Assembly: GCF_023806125.1 (NCBI RefSeq)
Contig: NZ_JAMSKT010000018.1
Span: 1 to 64,000 of the forward strand
Length of the DNA stretch: 64,000 nucleotides
Origin: Clostridium caldaquaticum
GTDB lineage: Bacteria > Bacillota > Clostridia > Clostridiales > Clostridiaceae
Direction: 5' to 3'
Made by a program: the position numbers and the translations under genes. Positions 51,524 to 59,822 of this stretch are shown piece by piece. The notes beneath the pieces are model-generated. The model saw only the letters and a program-made list of their open reading frames with translations. It did no database searches and was not told the origin of the DNA. Every line of letters starts with the position of its first letter. Position 1 is the stretch's first letter.

Positions 51524-51545
51524 GTACATTTACCTGCTTCTTTTT
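51512..51545. terminator. Bidirectional terminator after the feo operon
   Basis: 15-bp stem with one G-U pair (51512-51526 / 51531-51545), A-run 5' and T-run 3', between convergent feoX and the nuclease gene. Confidence 0.88.
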
Positions 51546-52341
51546 AATAGCTGCTAAATATTATGTTGTTTAACTCCTCACTGTTTCTATTCCCTTTAAG
51601 TATTAAATCAATAATTTTAGCTGCGGATTTTTTTGATATTTTCTCAACATCATAAGATAATATAATATTATGTTTATTAATCAAACTTTTTAGAAACTTA
51701 AGCTGTTTTTCTGTTATACAATCCTCTCTTACAAGCTCACTATTATTTTCAACATCAAAAATAAGCTTAAAAATCTTAGGAAGATTTAAGACATCTTCAT
51801 AATTATGAAGCATTATAATATCTTTAAGTTCCTCATCTTTTGTTTCTAAATACTTATAGTACAGTTCTACACTCATAGCGCCGTCTATCTGATCTTCCCT
51901 ATGCACTCCTAAAAACTTTTCAACAGATTTTAAATTACATCTATCCATTCCTAACTGTTTGTAGTAAGGTCTTATAAGCCTGTATAAATCTATGTGTTCA
52001 ACAGGAGAAGTAAAAAAAGTATTATATTTTTCCATTCTCTTAATAATAAAAGGCTCATCAAAAGCCATACCATTATAAGAACACCATTTATTAAACTTAG
52101 CTAAATCCGAAGCAAAAACATTTAGCACCTCTGCTTCATCATGAAGCTCCTCTGCATAATACTGCTTAATATTATAAAATCCTTCTTCATCAAAATACCC
52201 TAAGGATATAAGAATAATATAATCCTTGTCCTTATCAAATCCAGTAGTTTCTATATCGAAGTAAGCTATATCATGCATATTATATTTTTTAACTATATGT
52301 GATTCAATTTTAATTTCATCTTTATATTCTTTAATAAGCAT
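51544..52341 (-). CDS. YprB-like ribonuclease H-fold (DEDD) exonuclease domain protein
   Basis: 265 aa. Exo motifs: AYFDIETTGFD (D-x-E), YNGMAFDEPFI and HNYEDVLNL with the final acidic residue; helix CNLKSVEKFLGV precedes it, as in RNase_H_2/YprB proteins. More canonical than the second family member at 41038. Substrate unknown. ATG 52341 follows TTGGAGG; the longer frame begins with the TTG of that SD. Confidence 0.82.
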   Translation of the reverse strand: MLIKEYKDEIKIESHIVKKYNMHDIAYFDIETTGFDKDKDYIILISLGYFDEEGFYNIKQYYAEELHDEAEVLNVFASDLAKFNKWCSYNGMAFDEPFIIKRMEKYNTFFTSPVEHIDLYRLIRPYYKQLGMDRCNLKSVEKFLGVHREDQIDGAMSVELYYKYLETKDEELKDIIMLHNYEDVLNLPKIFKLIFDVENNSELVREDCITEKQLKFLKSLINKHNIILSYDVEKISKKSAAKIIDLILKGNRNSEELNNIIFSSY

Positions 52342-52411
52342 CTTTTCCTCCAAGGTATAAAGTTTCCTTTGTAAAAATTATATAACAAAAACTTAGTTTT
52401 TTAAATAAAAA

Positions 52412-52446
52412 ACTTCATAGAGTTTATTAAGTAAACTCTATGAAGT
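52412..52446 (-). terminator. Terminator after argS
   Basis: Perfect 15-bp stem (52412-52426 / 52432-52446) with a 5-nt loop, followed by TTTTTTA on the minus strand. Confidence 0.92.
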
Positions 52447-52451
52447 CAATA

Positions 52452-54143
52452 TTACATTTTTTCTACTACGTCTATCCCTATAATATATAAACCATTTTTA
52501 ATTACTTGACAAGCAGCTTCAACTAGTTTCAGCCTTGTATTTTTAACCTCTTCATCCTCTGAATTTAATATACTATGTGCATTATAAAATTTATTAAAGG
52601 CCTTTGAGATTTCTATAATATGTCTTGTAACAATTGAAGGCTCAAGTTTATCTATTGCAAAAAGCACCACATCCTGAAATCTTGAAATAAGCTTAACAAG
52701 TTCAAATTCCTCTGCAGAGGTTATCTTACTATAATTAATACTTCCTGTAACCTCTCCTGCCTTTCTTAATATGCTCCTTCCTCTTGCATAAGTATATTGA
52801 ACATATGGTCCTGTTTCCCCTTCGAAGTTAAGCATTTCTTTCCAATCAAAAATAATATCCTTTTCTCTGTTATTTTTAAGGTAGGTAAATACTATAGAAC
52901 CTATTCCGATTTTTTTAGCAACTTCTTCTTTATTCTCTAAATTAGGATTTTTTTCATTAATAACCTCTAAAGCTTTTACTACTGCCTCATTTAAAAGCTC
53001 CTCCAAATAAATAGCATTACCACTTCTTGTAGAGAATTTCCCTTCTGCAAATTTAACCAATCCAAAACCAACATGCTTACAATCATCTGCCCAATCATAT
53101 CCCATAAGCTTTATAGTAGTAAATACCTGCTTAAAGTGCAAAGCCTGTGAACTTCCAACAACATAAATATTCTTGTAAAAGTCATAGGTTTTCTTTCTAT
53201 AAAAAGCAGCAGCCAAATCTCTCGTTGCATATATAGTAGCTCCGTCAGACTTCTTAATTATACATGGAGGCATGTTATACTCATCAAGCATTACAACCTT
53301 AGCACCATTACTTTCAGTTAGAAGTCCTTTTAGCTCTATTTCCTCAACTACTGCATCCATTTTATCGCTGTAAAAGCTCTCTCCAGCATAGGAATCAAAA
53401 TTAACATTTAACATATCGTAAACTCTCTTAAATTCCTTCAAGCTTAGCTCCTTAAATTCATTCCAAAGCTTTACTTCCTCTTCACATCCATCTTCAAGAT
53501 TTTTAAAATGCTTTCTTGCAACATCCTCTAAGGAAGGATCCTTTTCAGCTTCATCATAAAACTTAACATATAACCTTTCAAGCTCACGAATAGCATTTTT
53601 CTGCAGAGCTTCTTTATCTACCCATCTATGATAAGCTGCAATCAGTCTTCCATACTGCGTACCCCAGTCACCTAGATGATTTACTCCAATAGCCTTATAA
53701 CCTTCAAAGTTCATCATTCTATAAAGTGAGTTTCCTATAACAGTTGTAGTAAGATGTCCAACATGAAAGTTTTTAGCAATATTTGGTGAAGAGTACTCAA
53801 CTATAACATTTTTTCCTTCTCCTATTTTTGAAGAACCATATTTATCTCCTTCAGCCTGAACCTTTTCTAAAATTTCCTTAATAAAAGAAGCTTTATCCAT
53901 AAAAAAGTTTAAATATGGCCCAAGATTTTCAACCTTTTCAAAGCCCTCCTTATTTATCTTATCTTTAAGGTCTGATGCAATCATATTTGGTGCTTTTCTA
54001 AGTACCTTGGAAAGCTGGAAACAAGGGAATGCAAAATCCCCCATCTCTGGTCTTGGCGGAATTTCAATAAGTCTTTCTATAAGATTAAACTCTAAATCTA
54101 CATGTTCTTTAATTCTTTGTGCAATCAATGCTTTATAATCCAT
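52452..54143 (-). CDS. argS: Arginyl-tRNA synthetase
   Basis: Class I synthetase. ArgRS N-terminal additional domain, then HIGH-type [20 protein letters not shown] (HVGH), [11 protein letters not shown], and the degenerate KMSKS region [10 protein letters not shown]. The C-terminal DALR anticodon-binding domain ends in ...[11 protein letters not shown]. 563 aa. ATG 54143 follows AAGGAGATGA; the frame extends to 54170. Confidence 0.97.
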   Translation of the reverse strand: MDYKALIAQRIKEHVDLEFNLIERLIEIPPRPEMGDFAFPCFQLSKVLRKAPNMIASDLKDKINKEGFEKVENLGPYLNFFMDKASFIKEILEKVQAEGDKYGSSKIGEGKNVIVEYSSPNIAKNFHVGHLTTTVIGNSLYRMMNFEGYKAIGVNHLGDWGTQYGRLIAAYHRWVDKEALQKNAIRELERLYVKFYDEAEKDPSLEDVARKHFKNLEDGCEEEVKLWNEFKELSLKEFKRVYDMLNVNFDSYAGESFYSDKMDAVVEEIELKGLLTESNGAKVVMLDEYNMPPCIIKKSDGATIYATRDLAAAFYRKKTYDFYKNIYVVGSSQALHFKQVFTTIKLMGYDWADDCKHVGFGLVKFAEGKFSTRSGNAIYLEELLNEAVVKALEVINEKNPNLENKEEVAKKIGIGSIVFTYLKNNREKDIIFDWKEMLNFEGETGPYVQYTYARGRSILRKAGEVTGSINYSKITSAEEFELVKLISRFQDVVLFAIDKLEPSIVTRHIIEISKAFNKFYNAHSILNSEDEEVKNTRLKLVEAACQVIKNGLYIIGIDVVEKM

Positions 54144-54177
54144 AAAATCATCTCCTTTTAAAGTATACAAATAAAAA

Positions 54178-54429
54178 AGCCGTCCCTAAAAATATAGAGA
54201 CGGGCATAACAACCGTGGTACCACTCTAGTTGATATAAATAAAAAATATTTATATCCACTCTAAACTTTAACGCAGTCAACGGCTTACCATACACACAAT
54301 CAGCTTCCGGCAGCTTCTCAAAGGCTCTCTTCCTCTTTTATATTCTGCAAGGCTTCCACCCTCCCCTGCTCGCTTTAAGAACTCTAAAAAAGTACTCTTC
54401 TTATCAATGAATTTTAATATAAATATTTA
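54178..54429 (-). promoter_or_regulatory. T-box leader of argS (specifier AGA)
   Basis: Minus strand T-box core AGAGTGGTACCACGG (rc of 54213-54227), then the terminator hairpin AGCCGTCCCT/AGAGACGGGC-type ending in U6 (about 54173-54206). The specifier aligned as for valS and proS is AGA at 54326-54328, the dominant arginine codon in this genome. Confidence 0.93.
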
Positions 54430-54435
54430 CACTGT

Positions 54436-54464
54436 ATTATATTATTTTATACAGTTTTTGTCAA
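54436..54464 (-). promoter_or_regulatory. Sigma-A promoter of argS
   Basis: Minus strand TTGACA (54459-54464), exact 17-bp spacer, TATAAT (54436-54441): full consensus. The remaining gap up to 54697 is AT-rich and holds the response-regulator promoter, not clearly resolved. Confidence 0.9.
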
Positions 54465-54697
54465 TATATACATCCATATTTATTATACTACAGAATACTA
54501 TATCAATAATTAAATACATCTTTAAAAAACCTGTTTTTTAAAGGGTAGCTAATATTAATTGATGTTATTGTACTCTATGACAACTTTTTACCTGAAAATT
54601 TTCACAAATTCATCACATTTAAAACATTTTTTAGTCAAATATATAAAATATGATTATAATATTAAGTAGATTATAAAATAATAAGGCAGGTTCTATT

Positions 54698-55360
54698 ATG
54701 AATAAAAAAATACTTTTAGTTGAAGATGAAACTAAGCTATCCGAAGTAATGACTTTATATTTAAAAAAAGAAAATTATGATGTAGTCTCTGTTTCTGATG
54801 GCAGAACTGCTGAAGACATAATAAACAATAATACATTCGATTTAATAATTCTTGATATTATGCTTCCTGGTAAAGACGGTTGGGCACTACTTAGAAAAAT
54901 TAAATCGTTAGGTAATACTCCAGTTATACTAACAACTGCAAGAGGAGAAGAAGATGATAGAATATTTGGGTTAGAATTAGGTGCTGATGACTACATGGTT
55001 AAACCAATCAGCATGAGAGAACTAGTTCTCCGTGTTAATCTAAGAATTAATGCAAAAGCTAATCCTGGAAAATCCCTGAATTTTAACAACTTAACTATAC
55101 ATGAAGAAAGCAGAGAAGTACTTGAAAATAATAAACCTATTTCTCTAACCCCTAAAGAATTTGATCTTTTGCTATTTTTAAGTAAAAACACAGGACAGGT
55201 TTTTAATAGAGAACAACTTTTAAATACGGTCTGGGGTTATGATTTTATAGGTGATTCAAGAACTGTTGATACTCATATAAAAAAGCTAAGAGAAAAAATA
55301 AAGTTTTGCGAAACTCATCTTTTAACTGTATGGGGAGTGGGATATAAGTTAGTACCTTAA
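54698..55360 (+). CDS. OmpR/PhoB-family response regulator
   Basis: 220 aa. Receiver domain (residues 1-115) with the acidic pocket VEDE, phospho-acceptor Asp in LIILDIMLPGKDGW, Thr in ILTTARG and Lys in DYMVKPIS. C-terminal winged helix (about 125-220; LTPKEFDLLLFLSKN, VWGYDFIGDSRTVDTHIKKLREKI). Paired with the kinase 62 nt downstream. The signal sensed is not evident. Confidence 0.95.
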   Translation: MNKKILLVEDETKLSEVMTLYLKKENYDVVSVSDGRTAEDIINNNTFDLIILDIMLPGKDGWALLRKIKSLGNTPVILTTARGEEDDRIFGLELGADDYMVKPISMRELVLRVNLRINAKANPGKSLNFNNLTIHEESREVLENNKPISLTPKEFDLLLFLSKNTGQVFNREQLLNTVWGYDFIGDSRTVDTHIKKLREKIKFCETHLLTVWGVGYKLVP

Positions 55361-55422
55361 CATTAAACTAACTATTATTAAACAGTATAAGCTTATATGC
55401 AATTTTCTTGAAGGGAGCATTT

Positions 55423-56742
55423 ATGGAAAAAATAACAATAAAACTTATAAAATATTTTATGCTTATAAATATCTTTATTCTTGCCATAAGCCTTATATCA
55501 AGCAGTATTTTTCTGTATAAATTTTATCTAGAACAGCAGTATAACAGTTTACAATCTTCTGCTGAAAATGTATACAATTCTTTAATTACTGATAAACAAA
55601 TTACTGATACAGATATAAGCGGAATACTTATAAATGGTAATACTATTACGCCTTTAACTCATGGCAAAATGGGTATGATGCCATTTTTACGTTCTGCAAG
55701 TGAAAATAACTTTAAAACTAAAGGTGTTTTCCAAAATGGTATGGGGGCTGAGTTTTTATATTATAAACTGCAAACTGATTTAGGAGACATTGTAGTTTTT
55801 CAAAACAACAAATATTCCTCAGATTATCTAAGAGTAATTTATATTATTTTGTTTTTTATATTTATATCAGCAGTTTTACTTTCAATTCCATTAATATCTT
55901 ATGTGGGCAAAAAATTTACAAGACCTATACTAAAATTACAAAAAGTAGCCTCATCAATATCTAAAGGAGACTTTGATGTAGACTGCATTGTAAATACTAA
56001 TGATGAAATAGAAACATTATCTGAAAATCTTAGTCAAATGGCTGTAAGTTTAAAAAAGAAATATCAGCTTCAAAGAGATTTTATTGCAAATGTATCACAT
56101 GATTTTAAAACTCCTTTAAGTGTAATTAGAAGCTATAGTGAAGCAGTATCAGATGGAATAATTGATGAAAAAAACACTAAAAAATATGCTTATGAGATTA
56201 TTAAAGAAGTGGATAGATTAAATTCTCTGGTTATGGATTTACTTCAGCTGTCAAAGCTTCAAGATGGTGCTTACTCACTATCTAAAGAATTTATTAATTT
56301 ATCTGATCTTGTAAGTGAATGCGTTAACCAATTTACCCCAATAATTAGCAAAAAAAATATATCAACTGATATTTCTGTTAAACATGTAGAAATCTATGCA
56401 GATAGAAAATACCTTCAAAGGGTACTATACAATTTTATTGATAATGCCCTCAAATTTAGTTTAGAAAATAGCAAAATAGAAATCTATACCACCGTCATAA
56501 ATGATTCTTTAAAACTATCTGTAAAAGATTATGGAATAGGTATAGAACAACACTTATTAGAAGATATATGGGACAAATATTATAAAAATTCACAAAGCGG
56601 TGGTATGGGCTTAGGTCTTCCAATCTGCAGAGAAATTTTAAAAATTCATGATTTTGAATATGGAGCTAAAAGCTCTGCTAATGAGGGAACTGAATTCTAC
56701 TTTATTATACCCAAATATAATATACGTACTTTAAATATATAA
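55423..56742 (+). CDS. Sensor histidine kinase
   Basis: 439 aa. Two membrane helices (about residues 11-33 and 140-162) flank an extracytoplasmic sensor of about 105 residues, which contains a Met/Gly-rich patch (HGKMGMMPF, NGMGAEF). HAMP linker, HisKA H-box FIANVSHDFKTPLSVIRSYSE, and HATPase with N-box NFIDNALKFS, G1 VKDYGIGI, F-box DIWDKYYK and G2 GMGLGLPI. ATG 55423 follows GAAGGGAG; the TTG 55408 upstream overlaps the SD. Confidence 0.95.
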   Translation: MEKITIKLIKYFMLINIFILAISLISSSIFLYKFYLEQQYNSLQSSAENVYNSLITDKQITDTDISGILINGNTITPLTHGKMGMMPFLRSASENNFKTKGVFQNGMGAEFLYYKLQTDLGDIVVFQNNKYSSDYLRVIYIILFFIFISAVLLSIPLISYVGKKFTRPILKLQKVASSISKGDFDVDCIVNTNDEIETLSENLSQMAVSLKKKYQLQRDFIANVSHDFKTPLSVIRSYSEAVSDGIIDEKNTKKYAYEIIKEVDRLNSLVMDLLQLSKLQDGAYSLSKEFINLSDLVSECVNQFTPIISKKNISTDISVKHVEIYADRKYLQRVLYNFIDNALKFSLENSKIEIYTTVINDSLKLSVKDYGIGIEQHLLEDIWDKYYKNSQSGGMGLGLPICREILKIHDFEYGAKSSANEGTEFYFIIPKYNIRTLNI

Positions 56743-56872
56743 TATTTTTATAACTTCAGTACAAAATATAATAAAATGCAGTTAAAGTATAATTAATAGT
56801 AAAAACCATTAAAATCACTTAAAAAAACTAGTTTTCAAAAGAAATTTCAAGCTAATTTTAAATAATCTTGAT

Positions 56873-56889
56873 ATACCCCTGCAAGGTAT
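56873..56889 (+). promoter_or_regulatory. CsoR/CstR-like operator 1
   Basis: ATACCCCTGCAAGGTAT: a 17-bp inverted repeat with ATACC/GGTAT ends and a C-tract, resembling operators of the CsoR/RcnR/CstR repressor family. It ends just before the -35 box. Confidence 0.55.
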
Positions 56890-56890
56890 G

Positions 56891-56919
56891 TATACAAAAA
56901 ACATTTTTCTGTATATAAT
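56891..56919 (+). promoter_or_regulatory. Predicted promoter of the ferredoxin/NapH-like operon
   Basis: TATACA (56891-56896), 17-bp spacer, TATAAT (56914-56919), 37 nt upstream of the ferredoxin ATG. Bracketed by two CsoR/CstR-like operators. Confidence 0.7.
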
Positions 56920-56934
56920 ACCTATGTAGGGTAT
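56918..56934 (+). promoter_or_regulatory. CsoR/CstR-like operator 2
   Basis: ATACCTATGTAGGGTAT: second 17-bp copy with the same ATACC/GGTAT ends and a G-tract on the other half. It overlaps the -10 box end and the predicted start site. Confidence 0.55.
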
Positions 56935-56955
56935 ATTTTGTATTTGGAGGTAGCT

Positions 56956-57183
56956 ATGAGTATAGAAACTAAAAAGAAAATTTTAAAAAGAAAAGCCCAA
57001 GTAGACAAAAATAATTGTGTGGCTTGTGGAACTTGTGCAAATGTATGTCCACTAGGAGCAATCAAAATTGTTGCTGGTGTTTTTGCAGAAGTTGACGAAC
57101 AAAAATGCGTGGGGTGCTCAAAATGTGTTAAAGAATGTCCTGCTTCTGTAATAGAAATTATTACAAAGGAAGAGGTGAAGTAA
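56956..57183 (+). CDS. 2x[4Fe-4S] ferredoxin
   Basis: 75 aa with two classical cluster motifs, CVACGTCANVCP and CVGCSKCVKECP, and a basic N-terminal extension (IETKKKILKRKAQVD). Low-potential electron carrier. ATG 56956 follows GGAGG (56946-56950). One nt separates its stop from the next start, so it almost certainly functions with the downstream membrane Fe-S protein. Confidence 0.93.
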   Translation: MSIETKKKILKRKAQVDKNNCVACGTCANVCPLGAIKIVAGVFAEVDEQKCVGCSKCVKECPASVIEIITKEEVK

Positions 57184-57184
57184 T

Positions 57185-57775
57185 ATGGTTAATAAGAAAA
57201 TGAAATCCTGGTATGAATATTTATATTTTGTATCATTAATTTATTTATTTCTAGGTATTTTTAACATACTTTTTGCCTGGATAGGTATAATATGCTTCAT
57301 TGTTCCATTAATTATTACTTTCTTTGGTGGCGGAAAAATTTACTGCAATAAATACTGTGGTAGAGGTCAGCTTTTTTATCTTCTAGGTACTAAATATAAA
57401 CTATCAAGAAACAAACCTATGCCTAACTTTTTAAAATCCAAATGGTTTAGATATGGATTTTTAGCATTTTTTATGTTTATGTTTGGAAACATGATTTTTA
57501 GCACATACCTGGTTTTTGCAGGAACTAAAAATTTAAAAGAAGTTGTAACTATTCTTTGGACATGGAAAATGCCGTGGCAATGGGTAAATACTAGCTTTGT
57601 TTCACCCTGGATAGCTCAATTTGCTTTTGGTTTTTATAGCATAATGTTGACTTCCACAATATTAGGTGTATCAACAATGCTTTTATACAAACCTCGTTCC
57701 TGGTGTGTATATTGTCCTATGGGAACTATGACTCAAGGTATTTCAAAATTAAAATATAAGAACAAAATAAAGTAA
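57185..57775 (+). CDS. NapH/NosR-type membrane Fe-S protein
   Basis: 196 aa with four to five membrane helices. Two short cysteine clusters face one side: CNKYCGRGQLF (Cys54, Cys58) and WCVYCPMGTMT (Cys174, Cys177), the CxxxCGRG / CxxCPxG pattern of the NapH/NosR/CcoG membrane electron-transfer family, here without a full pair of C-x2-C-x2-C-x3-CP clusters. Together the four cysteines could hold one cluster. Probably passes electrons between the preceding ferredoxin and a membrane or external acceptor. Function otherwise unknown. Confidence 0.8.
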   Translation: MVNKKMKSWYEYLYFVSLIYLFLGIFNILFAWIGIICFIVPLIITFFGGGKIYCNKYCGRGQLFYLLGTKYKLSRNKPMPNFLKSKWFRYGFLAFFMFMFGNMIFSTYLVFAGTKNLKEVVTILWTWKMPWQWVNTSFVSPWIAQFAFGFYSIMLTSTILGVSTMLLYKPRSWCVYCPMGTMTQGISKLKYKNKIK

Positions 57776-57820
57776 TTTAGTAGTAGCTGAATAATTATTT
57801 TATTCAGCTACTACTAAATT
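57774..57820. terminator. Long perfect palindromic terminator
   Basis: 20-bp perfect stem (57774-57793 / 57801-57820), 7-nt loop. It spans from the stop codon of the membrane Fe-S gene to that of the convergent secreted protein, serving both. Confidence 0.85.
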
Positions 57821-58316
57821 ATTCAACAGTTCCACTATTTTGAACTGCCAAACATCCTCGTCCTTGACCTTTCCCCGTTTGCCCACGTCCTTGAAGTCTA
57901 CCTTGACCAAAATTTCCAGTACAGTTTTGCATATTTGTTTTTAAATTCTCTTTTAACTTTTCTCCCTCTTCCTTTGTAATTGTACCTTTTACTACAACTT
58001 CATCTATTGCTTTTGTTCTCTCTTCAAGTAAAGCTGTCTTTAACTGTTCCTGAGTCATTCCTTTTTCAATTGCTAAATTATAAAGTGTTTTTCCTGAATT
58101 AGTAGAGTTTGTTATTTCCGCATCTGATAAACCTAACTTGCTTTTAAGGATATTTGTTATATACTCATATCCTCTCATAGATGTAATTCTACCTAATCCT
58201 AATCTTTGTCCAGTTGTACCTGCAGATGTAGTATCTGCAGATGCAGCATATGCAGTTGCTCCCATTCCTATTGCCATAGTAAGTACTAACGCAGAAATAA
58301 CGCTTTTCTTTTTCAT
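57819..58316 (-). CDS. Small secreted protein with Gly/Gln-rich tail
   Basis: 165 aa. Sec signal peptide MKKKSVISALVLTMAIGMGA with a probable cut after AYA (about residue 24). The middle (about 40-125) is helical and charged (LGLSDAEITNSTNSGKTLYNLAIEKGMTQEQL, then TITKEEGEKLKENLKTNM), resembling DUF2680-like clostridial secreted proteins. The tail is low-complexity GFGQGR/GRGQTGKGQGRG. No enzyme motif. Located beside the two-component system and Fe-S pair, but on the other strand. SD TAGGAGG. Confidence 0.78.
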   Translation of the reverse strand: MKKKSVISALVLTMAIGMGATAYAASADTTSAGTTGQRLGLGRITSMRGYEYITNILKSKLGLSDAEITNSTNSGKTLYNLAIEKGMTQEQLKTALLEERTKAIDEVVVKGTITKEEGEKLKENLKTNMQNCTGNFGQGRLQGRGQTGKGQGRGCLAVQNSGTVE

Positions 58317-58661
58317 TTCAATTCCTCCTAATTATTTATTTTAGATACCATCTCCTTGGTACATTTTTATAATAACTAATCATTTTGTTTAAATAGTGGT
58401 GTAATTGTGATGAAATTGCAAAATCTTAAAAGTTCCTTAGTAAAATTAACTTTCATCATAGCTTAATTATTCAATTACTGAGCTTTTTAATATGCTTTTT
58501 ATTATATTCTAAGCGTTCTGTTACTATATAAATTTCATTTTAAGTAAATTATATTCTCAATTTTTATACTGCCTTAAAAACTTATAAAACTTTAAAAGGA
58601 TGTCCCTGTTATTTTACAAAAGACATCCTTTTATTTGTTAAAATATTAATATATTTTAACT
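58317..58661. other. Intergenic region upstream of the secreted-protein gene
   Basis: About 345 bp. It contains TACCATCTCCTTGGTA (58346-58361), a short inverted repeat between the predicted start region and the SD of the secreted-protein gene, and the trxB terminator (58594-58632). No open frame is supported. Confidence 0.5.
58594..58632 (-). terminator. Terminator after trxB
   Basis: AAAAGGATGTC / GACATCCTTTT stem (11 bp), 17-nt loop, followed by T-rich sequence on the minus strand. Confidence 0.82.
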
Positions 58662-59597
58662 TTATCTATTCTTTTCAATGATATACTTTTCAGCTGATAG
58701 TGCTGCTATTGTTCCATCTGCAACTGCTGTTGTTATCTGTCTGAACTGTTTTTCTCTTACATCTCCTGCGGCATATACTCCTTTTATATTAGTCTGCATA
58801 CTTTCATCTGTTAAAATGTACCCTTGAGATGTAAGCTTTAAATAATTCTTAAACAGCTCTGTTTTAGGTTCTGTTCCAATATATCCAAAAACAGCATTAA
58901 GCTCTATAGTCTTCTCTTCACCAGTTTTTACATTCTTTATAATTGCTTTGTTTACAAAGTCATCACCTTCAACATTAATTAAGTCCCAATTATACATAAC
59001 CTCAATTTTAGGATTTTTTAATACTTCATCTATTGTTGCTTTTTCACCTTTAAAGTAATCATATCTTCTAATCATTATAACCTTTAAAGCAAATTTCGTA
59101 AGAAACAGAGCCTCTTCAAGAGCAGAATTTCCTCCACCTACAACCCCAATTGTACTTCCTTCATAAATTGCACCATCACATACAGCACAGTAATGAACTC
59201 CTCTGCTTGAGTACTTTTCCTCATTAGGAATTGGAAGCTTCTTTGGTGTTGCACCTGTAGCTATAATTACTGCCTTAGGTTTGTAAATATATTTTTTTGT
59301 TTCTATAATCTTTTCTTCATCAGTCAATTTAACATTAACTATTTTACTGAAGCTTTCTACTTTAGCTCCTAGTTCTTTTGCCTGTTCAGTCATTATATCA
59401 GCTAAACCGCTGCCTGTTATTTTTTTAAACCCGGGATAATTCTCTATAGTATCACTGTTTCTAACCTGCCCGCCTAAAAGCTGATTTTCAAGCAGAATCA
59501 TATTCATTTTTGCTCTAGACGCATATATTGCAGCTGTAAGTCCAGCTGGGCCCCCACCTATTATAAGCAAGTCTAAATCTTTTATTTCCTTATCCAT
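58662..59597 (-). CDS. trxB: Thioredoxin reductase-type flavoprotein
   Basis: 311 aa. FAD-binding GGGPAGLTAAIYASRA, redox-active disulfide CAVCDG (Cys137, Cys140), NAD(P)H-binding GGGNSALEEALFL, and C-terminal GVYAAGDVREKQFRQITTAVADG. Whether it uses NADPH or reduced ferredoxin cannot be told from motif alone; the second dinucleotide loop reads MIRRYDYFKG, unlike the HRR..RA NADPH motif, so a ferredoxin-dependent or variant reductase is possible. ATG 59597 follows GGAGAGG. Confidence 0.9.
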   Translation of the reverse strand: MDKEIKDLDLLIIGGGPAGLTAAIYASRAKMNMILLENQLLGGQVRNSDTIENYPGFKKITGSGLADIMTEQAKELGAKVESFSKIVNVKLTDEEKIIETKKYIYKPKAVIIATGATPKKLPIPNEEKYSSRGVHYCAVCDGAIYEGSTIGVVGGGNSALEEALFLTKFALKVIMIRRYDYFKGEKATIDEVLKNPKIEVMYNWDLINVEGDDFVNKAIIKNVKTGEEKTIELNAVFGYIGTEPKTELFKNYLKLTSQGYILTDESMQTNIKGVYAAGDVREKQFRQITTAVADGTIAALSAEKYIIEKNR

Positions 59598-59822
59598 TTT
59601 ATCCTCTCCTATGTATTTAAATATGTATAAAAAAATTTTATCAATATATATTCTACCAAAACTACACATTTTTACTTTTATTTTATACTGTTAATTATAT
59701 CATTAATATCTAATAGTATACAATATTAATTATTATTTGTTTAAGCAATTATAAATCTTGATTTATTTCCAATTTATGATATGTTATTACTATATTTAAA
59801 TAATGCTAGGAGGTTTTCACAA

